Shown here in pieces: positions 44,260-51,144 of a stretch of 64,000 bases of DNA; within the stretch, counting starts at the first letter, position 1; every line of letters begins with the position of its first letter. Source of the stretch: Paenibacillus apiarius. GTDB taxonomy: Bacteria > Bacillota > Bacilli > Paenibacillales > Paenibacillaceae. The DNA lies in the NCBI RefSeq assembly GCF_017052585.1, contig NZ_JAFFHZ010000001.1:2166501-2230500 (forward strand), given 5' to 3'. The notes under the pieces were generated by a model, which searched no databases, was not told the DNA's origin, and saw only the letters and a program-made list of their open reading frames with translations. A program made the position numbers and the translations under genes.

Positions 44260-45621
44260 ATGTTGGAGATTATTATCAGCTTAGTTCTCCTTGTCGCAAC
44301 AGGTTATTTAATCGCCAAAAACTATGATGCCAAATTCGTGCTCCTGGCTGCCGGTATCGTGCTCATGATCGCGGCCGTGCTGCTTGGCCACCCTGTGCTG
44401 AAGCCCGAAGATTCGACAGGCCTTGCCCTGTTGGATCCGTTCAAGCAGATTGGGCTTATCTTCGTCAAGCAGCTCGGCAGCGTCGGGTTGACCATCATGG
44501 TGCTGTTCGGCTTCTCCAGCTATATGACTCATATCGGCGCTAATGATGTCGCCGTGCATATGATGACGAAGCCGCTCGGAAGGATTAAATCCCAATATAT
44601 TCTCGTGCCGATCATCTTCCTGCTTGGCAACTTGCTGTCGCTGGTCGTGCCGAGCGCTTCCAGCTTGGCGGTCCTGCTTATGGCGACGCTGTATCCCGTA
44701 TTGAAAAATACGGGCATGTCCTCGCTGACAGCCGGCGCAGTCATTGCGACGACGGCTACGATTATGCCGACGCCGCTCGGGGCTGATAACGTCGTCGCAG
44801 CCGAGAAGCTTGGGTTGGACCTCGTTGAATATGTCTTCTCGTACCATGCCAAAATTTCGATTCCGGTGCTCCTGATCATGGCAGTAGCGCATTATTTCTG
44901 GCAGAAGTATATGGACAAGCGCCAGCAAGGCACGCTCCAACAGGACATTAATGACGAGAAATTGAACGTCAGCAAGGATCTGCCGCCCGCTTATTACGGT
45001 TTGCTGCCGATTTTGCCGCTCATTCTCGTATTGGTATTCGGTTTGTTTATAACGAACGTCAAGCTCGGTCTTATCGAGATTACGTTTATTTGTATGGCGC
45101 TTGCCATTATAATTGAGATTATCCGCAAAGGCTCCTTCAAAGAAACGTCGAAGCAGCTGTCCATCTTCTTCACCGGCATGGGCAACGGGCTAGCGCAAGT
45201 CGTCTCGCTTATCGTGGCGGCAAGCATGCTGGTCGAAGGTCTGAAAGCGATTGGCCTTATCGATATGCTTATCGAATCGGTTCAGCATGTTGAAAGCGCA
45301 GGCGTCATTCTGATGTTCATCTTCGCTGGCGTTGCGGGCTTGATCGGATTCATTAGCGGAAGCGGCTTGGCCGTGTTCTACTCGTTCATCAATATCATTC
45401 CGGAAATTACGGAAAAAATCGGGGTCAGCAGCATCATGGTCGCACTGCCGATGCAATTGACTTCGAACTTGGTTCGTTCCATATCGCCGGTGGCGGCGGT
45501 TATCATCGTCGTTGCTTCGATTATTAAGGTCAACCCGATTCAAATCGTCAAACGCACATCCGTGCCGATTCTGGTCGGGATCGTCTCTTGCTTAATCTTA
45601 TCGTTTATCTTTTTCGCATAA
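44260..45621 (+). CDS. DcuC-family carrier, probable nucleoside transporter
   Basis: 453 residues, about twelve hydrophobic segments, with the DcuC/YfcC superfamily features (LLAAGIVLMIAAVLLG near the N-terminus, NLLSLVVPSASSLAVLLMATLYPVLKNTG in the middle, and ISGSGLAVFYSFINIIPEITEKIG near the C-terminus). Family members carry C4-dicarboxylates, but here the gene lies between a nucleoside hydrolase and a ribokinase under one LacI-type operator, so a nucleoside or ribose substrate is more likely (inference). The ATG at 44260 follows AAAGGGAG; a GTG 9 nt upstream is too close to that site. Confidence 0.85.
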   Translation: MLEIIISLVLLVATGYLIAKNYDAKFVLLAAGIVLMIAAVLLGHPVLKPEDSTGLALLDPFKQIGLIFVKQLGSVGLTIMVLFGFSSYMTHIGANDVAVHMMTKPLGRIKSQYILVPIIFLLGNLLSLVVPSASSLAVLLMATLYPVLKNTGMSSLTAGAVIATTATIMPTPLGADNVVAAEKLGLDLVEYVFSYHAKISIPVLLIMAVAHYFWQKYMDKRQQGTLQQDINDEKLNVSKDLPPAYYGLLPILPLILVLVFGLFITNVKLGLIEITFICMALAIIIEIIRKGSFKETSKQLSIFFTGMGNGLAQVVSLIVAASMLVEGLKAIGLIDMLIESVQHVESAGVILMFIFAGVAGLIGFISGSGLAVFYSFINIIPEITEKIGVSSIMVALPMQLTSNLVRSISPVAAVIIVVASIIKVNPIQIVKRTSVPILVGIVSCLILSFIFFA

Positions 45622-45682
45622 GACAGCAAGAGGCAAGGCACTGCTATAAGGACGTGTCTTGGGTAGGAAGGAGAGATTTCAT

Positions 45683-46600
45683 ATGAACCATATATGCGTA
45701 CTGGGGAGTTTAAATAGAGATACGAGTCATTTGTTAACCAGATTGCCCATGGTCGGAGAGACCGTTCACGGTATCGGCACATCATCAAGCGCTGGAGGAA
45801 AAGGGTGCAACCAGGCGGTGTCTGCCGCGCGTCTGGGCGCCAGCGTATCCTTCATCGGCAAGGTCGGCGAAGATAAGGGAGGAGAGCAGCTGCTTAAGGT
45901 GCTGCGGGAAGAGAACATAGACACCGCCCATATTCAAGTTGATCCAGACATCCCTACGGGAGAAGCCACCATTCTGATTCAAGAGGATGGGAAAAATGCC
46001 ATCATCGTAACGGCGGGCGCCAATATGAGCATCAAGGATGAAGATATCGAGCAGGCGTATGCGGCGATCGATCAAGCCGACATCGTCATCGCCCAGTTCG
46101 AAATTCCAATCCCGGCGGTGACGAAGGCATTTGCCTATGCCAAGCAGCAAGGCAAGGTGACCATTCTGAATCCGGCGCCGGCGAAGGAGATTCCTGATGC
46201 GCTGCTGCAGGCAACCGACATTCTTGTTCCGAACGAGACGGAGATGCAGGTCATTACAGGCGCCGAGCTGAACGGCGATGAGGCCATTCGCGCAGCAGCC
46301 AGTCAATTGCTCGGCCACGGCATCCGTTACGTCATCGTGACGCTTGGCGAGCAAGGCGCGCTCATCTGCCATGCAGACGGCGCCGAGCATGTTCCGGCGC
46401 AGCGCGTCTCGGCCGTTGACACGACAGCAGCAGGCGATTCGTTCATCGGCGCGTTGTCCAGCAGACTTGATCTAGCCCGCTGGGACAATCCGCAGCATCT
46501 GCGGGAAGTGGTGTCCTTCGCCAATTCCTTCTCGGCGCTGGTCGTGCAGCGGAAAGGGGCCATTGCCTCCATTCCCTATTCACATGAGCTCAATTCGTAA
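45683..46600 (+). CDS. rbsK: Ribokinase
   Basis: 305 residues of the PfkB family. The N-terminal CVLGSLNRDTSHLLTRLPMVGETVHG and SAGGKGCNQAVSAARLGA (with the GGKG sugar-binding motif) and the C-terminal VDTTAAGDSFIGALSS, with the catalytic Asp in DTTAAGD, mark it as ribokinase rather than a fructokinase. The reaction is ATP-dependent phosphorylation of ribose to ribose 5-phosphate. The start at 45683 has AAGGAGAG upstream. It is the last gene of the LacI-controlled operon and is followed by a strong terminator. Confidence 0.95.
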   Translation: MNHICVLGSLNRDTSHLLTRLPMVGETVHGIGTSSSAGGKGCNQAVSAARLGASVSFIGKVGEDKGGEQLLKVLREENIDTAHIQVDPDIPTGEATILIQEDGKNAIIVTAGANMSIKDEDIEQAYAAIDQADIVIAQFEIPIPAVTKAFAYAKQQGKVTILNPAPAKEIPDALLQATDILVPNETEMQVITGAELNGDEAIRAAASQLLGHGIRYVIVTLGEQGALICHADGAEHVPAQRVSAVDTTAAGDSFIGALSSRLDLARWDNPQHLREVVSFANSFSALVVQRKGAIASIPYSHELNS

Positions 46601-46610
46601 ATAAGCTACA

Positions 46611-46652
46611 GAAGGCGCAGCCGAACAGCACGACTGCTGAGGCTGCGCCTTC
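46611..46652 (+). terminator. Terminator of the nucleoside operon
   Basis: GAAGGCGCAGCC pairs perfectly with GGCTGCGCCTTC across an 18-nt loop; the tail is only weakly T-rich. Confidence 0.75.
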
Positions 46653-46743
46653 GTGTATGCGCCACGCCATCCGTTGCGCTCTCCGCCGACATCCGATATG
46701 CTGAAATAGACTTCATTACATGAGAGATAAAGGATGAGCCTGC

Positions 46744-47097
46744 ATGGTGAAATGGATTGAATATTGTCTTAGCAAACGAGGCGCTCTTCTAACCTACCCA
46801 TTCGGCGAGAATATTCCCGTCGTCCGCGTCGGCGGCAAAATGTTCGCTTTATTCCGCGACACCGACGGTTCTCCCAGTGTCAACTTGAAATGCGAGCCTT
46901 TCCGCGCCGAGGCGCTGCGGGAACAATTTGCCGAGATTACTCCCGGATATCATATGAACAAACGACACTGGAATACCGTACAGCTCCAAGGCAGCCTTGG
47001 CGATTCCGAGATCAAAATGCTCATCGATCACTCCTATGAGCTGGTTTATAAAGGACTGGCGAAAGAGGAGAAAAAGTCGATCGGTCAACACGAATGA
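46744..47097 (+). CDS. YjbR/MmcQ family protein
   Basis: 117 residues. YPFGENIPVVRVGGKMFALF and SVNLKCEPFRAEALREQF, together with HWNTVQLQGSLGDSEIKMLIDHSYELVYKGL, match the MmcQ/YjbR family, which has a double-wing fold sometimes described as DNA-binding. The biological role is not established. AAAGGATG lies 9 nt before the start. It is followed after 19 nt by a helix-turn-helix gene, and the two probably form an operon. Confidence 0.88.
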   Translation: MVKWIEYCLSKRGALLTYPFGENIPVVRVGGKMFALFRDTDGSPSVNLKCEPFRAEALREQFAEITPGYHMNKRHWNTVQLQGSLGDSEIKMLIDHSYELVYKGLAKEEKKSIGQHE

Positions 47098-47116
47098 TAA
47101 TAGCGAGGGAAAGCCC

Positions 47117-47671
47117 ATGAATACAAAAGCCCAATTAATTCTGCATCCGGTCCGCATGCGCATTGTGCAAACCTTGATGGGTCACCGCAAGCTGACCGTC
47201 CATGAGATGGCCGAGCGGCTGCCGAATGTGCCTCAGGCTACACTATACCGCAATTTGAACAAACTCGTTGCGGGCAATATCCTGGAAGTGGTTGATTCAA
47301 GGCAAGTGCGCGGAACCGTAGAGAAAATATATGCGCTCGGGGACATGAAGGCGAATCTTACGAAAGAAGATTTCGAACGCAGCACCACAGAAGAGCAAAT
47401 GAATTGGTTCATCCAATTTGCTGCCGGCTTGATTGACAGGTACGGCCGCTATCTGGACCAGGACCAGATTGACTTGGTCAAAGACGGCCTCGCGTTCCGC
47501 GAAGCCGATCTATACATGAGCGAAGAAGAATTCGAGACCTTCAAGTCAGACATTCTTAACGCCTATGAGAAAGTGATGCAGAATGAACCCGCACCGCATC
47601 GCAGCAAACGGACCGTGTCCTTCATTGCAATCCCCGAGGCCGATAATTCGAGAAAAAGCGACCGGGAATAA
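47117..47671 (+). CDS. Helix-turn-helix transcriptional regulator (ArsR-like)
   Basis: 184 residues. The N-terminal winged helix LILHPVRMRIVQTLMGHRKLTVHEMAERLPNVPQATLYRNLNKLVAGNILEVVDSRQVRGTVEKIY is of the ArsR/HTH_20 type, with an effector-like C-terminal helical region that has no metal-binding cysteines. The ATG at 47117 has GAGGGAAAG upstream; the open frame to 46997 lies in the preceding gene and is not needed. It may regulate YjbR or an unlinked target. Confidence 0.85.
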   Translation: MNTKAQLILHPVRMRIVQTLMGHRKLTVHEMAERLPNVPQATLYRNLNKLVAGNILEVVDSRQVRGTVEKIYALGDMKANLTKEDFERSTTEEQMNWFIQFAAGLIDRYGRYLDQDQIDLVKDGLAFREADLYMSEEEFETFKSDILNAYEKVMQNEPAPHRSKRTVSFIAIPEADNSRKSDRE

Positions 47672-47694
47672 CGGCTGTGGTCGCAGGTTTACTC

Positions 47695-47820
47695 TCATTT
47701 CCGGACTTCTGAAACAGATTGTCTCTCCACCAGCACCGGCGGAATAGTCTCTCCTCGGCCCGTTCCCCCGTTCAGCGGCCCGGGCGCCTTTTTCACTATT
47801 TTCCACAAACGTTTGCAATT
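47695..47820 (-). pseudogene. C-terminal remnant of a LacI-family regulator
   Basis: Reading the minus strand to a stop at 47695 gives VKKAPGPLNGGTGRGE followed by TIPPVLVERQSVSEVRK. The IPPVLVERQSV ending is the typical last strand of LacI/GalR regulators. Only about 40 codons remain, with no start. A LacI-type or CcpA-like dyad GCAAACGTTTGT (47807-47818) sits at its upstream edge. It is probably the relic of a deleted sugar regulator. Confidence 0.55.
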
Positions 47821-47827
47821 AAGTCAT

Positions 47828-47855
47828 GAAAAGAGCCCTCACCTCAGTGAAGGGC
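47828..47855 (-). terminator. Terminator of the prenyltransferase gene
   Basis: On the minus strand GCCCTTCAC pairs with GTGAGGGC across CTCA/TGAG, followed by TCTTTT. Confidence 0.8.
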
Positions 47856-47871
47856 CCGCTGTCGTATTCGG

Positions 47872-48825
47872 TTACATCATGATTGCCGCAATCCCGATGG
47901 CGGCAATGCGGGCGACGTTCGTCAACATGAAATTTTGCACGGCCAAGCCGAACGTCTCTGCTTTCGTCTGCTTCCCGATGAACATATTGACGTTCTTGCG
48001 AACCGGAATGAAGGTAAGCAGCACGAGCAGCGGAATAATAGGATTTACTTGCAGCAGCAGCAGAGCAATAAGGTCCAAATAGGACGCGTAATACAAGCAG
48101 CGGAACAGAATTAACGCGTTCGGTTTGCCAATATAAACGGGAAGCGTATATCGCTTGTTCTCAATGTCTTCTTCAATGTCGCATATGTTATTGGCCAACA
48201 TAATATTCGCAATGCCTATTATAGCCGGGATGGAGATGAAGAAAATAAACAACACTTCGATAATGTTGATATGTATATCAAGATAACCATTTTCAATAAA
48301 TAACGTAACCAGCTGTTGATTATCGATATGGATGTAGGTCGAAATAAATATAATGACAAAGCCCATAAAGAGCCCTGAAAATAGTTCGCCGAGCGGCATT
48401 CGCGAGATGGCGATCGGACCCAGGGAATATAAAAACCCAACCATGAAAGACAGTCCGCCCAACAGCAAGATTAAAATATCCGTTTGCAAAAACAACACGA
48501 ATCCCGCCGTCATTGCCACGAAGAGCAGCGTGATGATGACACCGACGACCGTGCTCTCTTTTAATTTGAATTGAACGATCGCATTATGGACTTCATATCC
48601 ATAGCCATGGGTCTTGACCGCCTTTTTATAGTCGATATAATTGTTAATCGCCGTCGTAGCCATATCGAAGGACAACAACGAAATGAACATGAGCAGAAAA
48701 TGAGTCAACCGAAATTCTTGAAAGCGAAAGACTGCATAGAGGGTGCCTATGCAAAACGGAATCATGCTTGCCGCTTTGGTCTTCATTTCAACCAGCTTTA
48801 AATATTGTCCGACTGTCACAACCAT
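47872..48825 (-). CDS. UbiA-family prenyltransferase (MenA-like)
   Basis: 317 residues with about nine membrane helices. The first Asp-rich motif is ATTAINNYIDYKKAVKTHG (N-x-x-x-D), and the second is ANNICDIEEDIENKRYTLPVYIG, both characteristic of UbiA prenyltransferases. The overall sequence resembles 1,4-dihydroxy-2-naphthoate polyprenyltransferases that make demethylmenaquinone in the membrane. No men genes are adjacent, so whether this is the housekeeping MenA or a paralogue cannot be told. It is monocistronic with a terminator. Confidence 0.87.
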   Translation of the reverse strand: MVVTVGQYLKLVEMKTKAASMIPFCIGTLYAVFRFQEFRLTHFLLMFISLLSFDMATTAINNYIDYKKAVKTHGYGYEVHNAIVQFKLKESTVVGVIITLLFVAMTAGFVLFLQTDILILLLGGLSFMVGFLYSLGPIAISRMPLGELFSGLFMGFVIIFISTYIHIDNQQLVTLFIENGYLDIHINIIEVLFIFFISIPAIIGIANIMLANNICDIEEDIENKRYTLPVYIGKPNALILFRCLYYASYLDLIALLLLQVNPIIPLLVLLTFIPVRKNVNMFIGKQTKAETFGLAVQNFMLTNVARIAAIGIAAIMM

Positions 48826-49156
48826 ACTCCCTTTTGTCTGAAAATTGAAAAATCACTTTTTGAAATCTTTCATCATTTTATCGCAAAAAGCGGCAAATTA
48901 CAGCATATTCCGTTCAATTCTTCGCTGTTGTGTCGATAATTTGGGTAAATTGATGTAGGAAACGGTCGAAATTTTGTGCGTTCAGATACCTTTCTTTTTG
49001 CCCCGCTTCCTATGGAAATATTCAACGCATGATTGTATATGCGGAGTGCAGAGGGACGCTCTCCGCCAACAATGTCTCATATTGGAATTGATTTGGAACT
49101 ATTTCTATATTTGAAGCGTCTATTATATAGAGAAATAGATAAGGGGGATTTATCCA
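48826..49156. other. Divergent intergenic region, no specific feature
   Basis: About 330 AT-rich bases between the divergent prenyltransferase and stalk-domain genes. It presumably holds both promoters, but I see no convincing -35/-10 pair. AAGGGGG before 49157 is the ribosome site of the next gene. Confidence 0.4.
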
Positions 49157-49936
49157 ATGGTTCCTGATGCCAGATGCAGACGAAGGGATATCGTCATCCT
49201 GCTGCTGTCGCTCGTCGGTGCTGTAGCACTGTTCATAGTCATATTCGTTGCCTTTTCCTTCAAACCCGTGGAAGCACAAGTGCAGAAGGATAATCCCGGT
49301 CCCGACATTAAAATCTTGCAGGATGGTGTGGAAATAAAATTAAGCAATCCGCCCTTCCTCAAATCGGGCAGAGTTTTCGTACCGCTGCGCGATCTGGCTC
49401 AACTGCTGGATTTCAAAACGGACTGGGATGACACACATAAAGTAATTACTGTAATTGGAATCAACCATGTTGTAACGGTGGACCCCTACAGTATCCAGGC
49501 TCTCGTTGACGGGAAATCGGTCACAATGAATGTTCCTCCGGTTATTAGAGGCAGTTCGACCTATGTTCCTCTGCAATTTTTCGCCTCTGCCTTCTCAACT
49601 CCGGTTACATGGGATACGTATACGAAGACGGTCAACATCAATAATCAATCGAAATATCTTCATGCCGTCCATCCAAACGGAACCATGTTCTGGGTCAGCA
49701 AGCAAAACGGCACGCTCTATATGAGCGCTGGGGGAGCCAAACTCGTAACCGTTGGTCAAATCCATTTGAACACGATCGAGATCGACAAAGGGAATATGAG
49801 GGTAGAAAGCTTAGACTCCCGCGGATATGACATTGAAATTGCGGTTTCCATGAAAGACATGACGGATGCTGTGTATAACGTGCGTGTCCTTGGCGGTAAA
49901 ATCGCGAGGGAAACGATAACTAGTCCAAGCGACTGA
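49157..49936 (+). CDS. Exported copper-amine-oxidase-N (stalk) domain protein
   Basis: 259 residues. An unusually hydrophilic start (MVPDARCRRRD) is followed by a signal anchor (IVILLLSLVGAVALFIVIFVAF). The domain IKLSNPPFLKSGRVFVPLRDLAQLLDFKTDWDDTHKVITV ... STYVPLQFFASAFSTPVTWDTYTKTVNI is a copper amine oxidase N-terminal domain, with the two VPL repeats. It has no catalytic domain; about 90 unassigned residues follow. In Paenibacilli such domains are common on secreted proteins and bind the wall or other proteins. AAGGGGG lies 8 nt before the start. Confidence 0.85.
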   Translation: MVPDARCRRRDIVILLLSLVGAVALFIVIFVAFSFKPVEAQVQKDNPGPDIKILQDGVEIKLSNPPFLKSGRVFVPLRDLAQLLDFKTDWDDTHKVITVIGINHVVTVDPYSIQALVDGKSVTMNVPPVIRGSSTYVPLQFFASAFSTPVTWDTYTKTVNINNQSKYLHAVHPNGTMFWVSKQNGTLYMSAGGAKLVTVGQIHLNTIEIDKGNMRVESLDSRGYDIEIAVSMKDMTDAVYNVRVLGGKIARETITSPSD

Positions 49937-49963
49937 GGCCGGCTGCAACGACACGTTATTCTC

Positions 49964-49992
49964 TTGACTTTCGAATCTATCAGCTTTAATCT
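49964..49992 (+). promoter_or_regulatory. Sigma-A promoter of the Pro-Pro endopeptidase leader
   Basis: TTGACT (49964-49969) and TAATCT (49987-49992) are spaced by 17 bp. The start near 50000 puts both riboswitches in a 410-nt leader. Confidence 0.72.
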
Positions 49993-50040
49993 AAAGATAG
50001 GCAGATAACTAGATTCATTTTCCAATTACATACTATCTTT

Positions 50041-50130
50041 ATTGATAAAGGCAAACCCATCGAAAGATGGCGACGCAAAGCTACAGGGGCTACGGCGAAG
50101 TTTTTCGCTAAGCCAGCCAGTTACCGATAT
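50041..50130 (+). ncRNA. Cyclic di-GMP-I (GEMM) riboswitch, first of tandem pair
   Basis: Core GGCAAACC, a P2 stem closed by a GAAA tetraloop (CCATCGAAAGATGG), the invariant GACGCAAAGC with its ligand-stacking A, then a P3 stem with the tetraloop receptor (GGGGCTACGG ... CTAAGCCAGCC) and the closing AGTTACCG. These are the defining elements of class I c-di-GMP aptamers. An independent terminator follows about 30 nt downstream. Confidence 0.95.
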
Positions 50131-50160
50131 AGAAGCTTAACGTTTCTTTGCGACGTTATG

Positions 50161-50194
50161 AAGCCCTTCTTATTTCGGTAAGAAGGGCTCTTTC
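50161..50194 (+). terminator. Expression platform terminator of riboswitch 1
   Basis: GCCCTTCTTA pairs with TAAGAAGGGC around TTTCGG, followed by TCTTT. It is separate from the aptamer's closing stem, as in OFF-switch designs. Confidence 0.9.
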
Positions 50195-50228
50195 ATTTAT
50201 AATTTTACAACTGCATATGTCAACTCCG

Positions 50229-50317
50229 TATTGATAAGGGCAAACCCACTGAAAGGTGGGGACGCAAAGCTACAGGGGCTTCAGCGATATTCGCAAAGCC
50301 AGCCAGTTACCAATAAT
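50229..50317 (+). ncRNA. Cyclic di-GMP-I (GEMM) riboswitch, second of tandem pair
   Basis: GGGCAAACCC, the P2 hairpin with GAAA loop (CCACTGAAAGGTGG), GGACGCAAAGC, a P3 with CTTCAGCGA ... CAAAGCCAGCC, and AGTTACCAATA. It is about 85 percent identical to the first copy by eye, which suggests duplication of the whole aptamer-terminator unit. Confidence 0.95.
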
Positions 50318-50346
50318 GAAGTGTAACGTCTTGTTGCATGGATCAT

Positions 50347-50376
50347 GCCCTTCTTATATCGATAAGAAGGGTTTTC
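50347..50376 (+). terminator. Expression platform terminator of riboswitch 2
   Basis: GCCCTTCTTA and TAAGAAGGGT around TATCGA, followed by TTTCTG; nearly the same stem as in the first unit. Confidence 0.9.
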
Positions 50377-50411
50377 TGTTTCAAGACGGGCTTCGATAGG
50401 AGAGATTTGTC

Positions 50412-51062
50412 ATGAAGTGGGACAAACGTTTACTCGTCTTCCTGGCCTTTTTAACTCTAATATTTGCCTTGCCTGCATACACGGTTCATGCAGCAGACAA
50501 CACTATTGATAAATTGGTCGTTCTGCCAAGCGGCGACTATAACGTCAATGAAGCAGCCGCTATGAAGCAACGGCTAGAAAAGATTCCTGCCAACATCTTG
50601 AACACACTGTTCGACAAAGGCGTCAAAATTAAATTAACGAACGATATGATTACGAATGAGCCTGAATTGAATTATTTAAAAGGCGTGACGCCACGAGGCT
50701 GGGAAGGCACCGGAAAAACGTGGGATGATGTTCCAGGGGTAAGCGAGAGAGTCGTCGTCGCCAGAATTGGTTACAGCAACACAGGCAAAGGCCATAATTC
50801 GTTGAATCTGGAAATCCACGAAACGATGCATGCGGTAGACCGGTTCGTATTTAACGAAGTCAGCAGCACAGAGGAGTTCAAAAACATATTTAATGCCGAG
50901 GCTAATGTGAAATATAGCGGAGATGGCTATGTCTCGGTTCAGCCGACAGAGTACTTTGCGGAAACCGCCAGCTTGTATGTATATAGCGAGAACACACGCA
51001 ATGATCTGAAGAACAGCATGCCCCTCACATATGAATTTTTGGACAAGCTGTTTGCCAGATAA
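50412..51062 (+). CDS. Secreted Pro-Pro endopeptidase (PPEP-2-like metalloprotease)
   Basis: 216 residues. A signal peptide (KRLLVFLAFLTLIFALPAYTVHA, cleavage after about 27) precedes a compact zinc-protease domain of about 190 residues. LEIHETMHAVDRF holds the HExxH zinc motif (His136, Glu137, His140), and TEYFAETASLY supplies the downstream Glu ligand and active-site Tyr. The size, GVTPRGWEGTGKTWDDVPG segment and layout match PPEP-1 of Clostridioides difficile and PPEP-2 of P. alvei, which cut Pro-Pro bonds in surface proteins. The convergent neighbour carries PLPPVP motifs, the PPEP-2 recognition sequence. Expression is controlled by two c-di-GMP riboswitches. AGGAGAG precedes the start. 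Confidence 0.95.
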   Translation: MKWDKRLLVFLAFLTLIFALPAYTVHAADNTIDKLVVLPSGDYNVNEAAAMKQRLEKIPANILNTLFDKGVKIKLTNDMITNEPELNYLKGVTPRGWEGTGKTWDDVPGVSERVVVARIGYSNTGKGHNSLNLEIHETMHAVDRFVFNEVSSTEEFKNIFNAEANVKYSGDGYVSVQPTEYFAETASLYVYSENTRNDLKNSMPLTYEFLDKLFAR

Positions 51063-51076
51063 TACAGATACATGAG

Positions 51077-51117
51077 AAAAGCTCCTCTCTGGTCACGCCA
51101 GAAGAGGAGCTTTCTTA
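51077..51117. terminator. Bidirectional terminator between protease and surface protein genes
   Basis: AAAGCTCCTCT with its extension pairs with AGAGGAGCTTT around a short loop; T-rich on the plus side, A-rich on the other. Confidence 0.88.
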
Positions 51118-51144
51118 TTGCATAGCGGTGATATCCTTCAGGTC

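Noticed and set aside
50030..50400. Possible small ORFs in the protease leader
   Set aside because: The sequence is fully explained by two riboswitches and their terminators.
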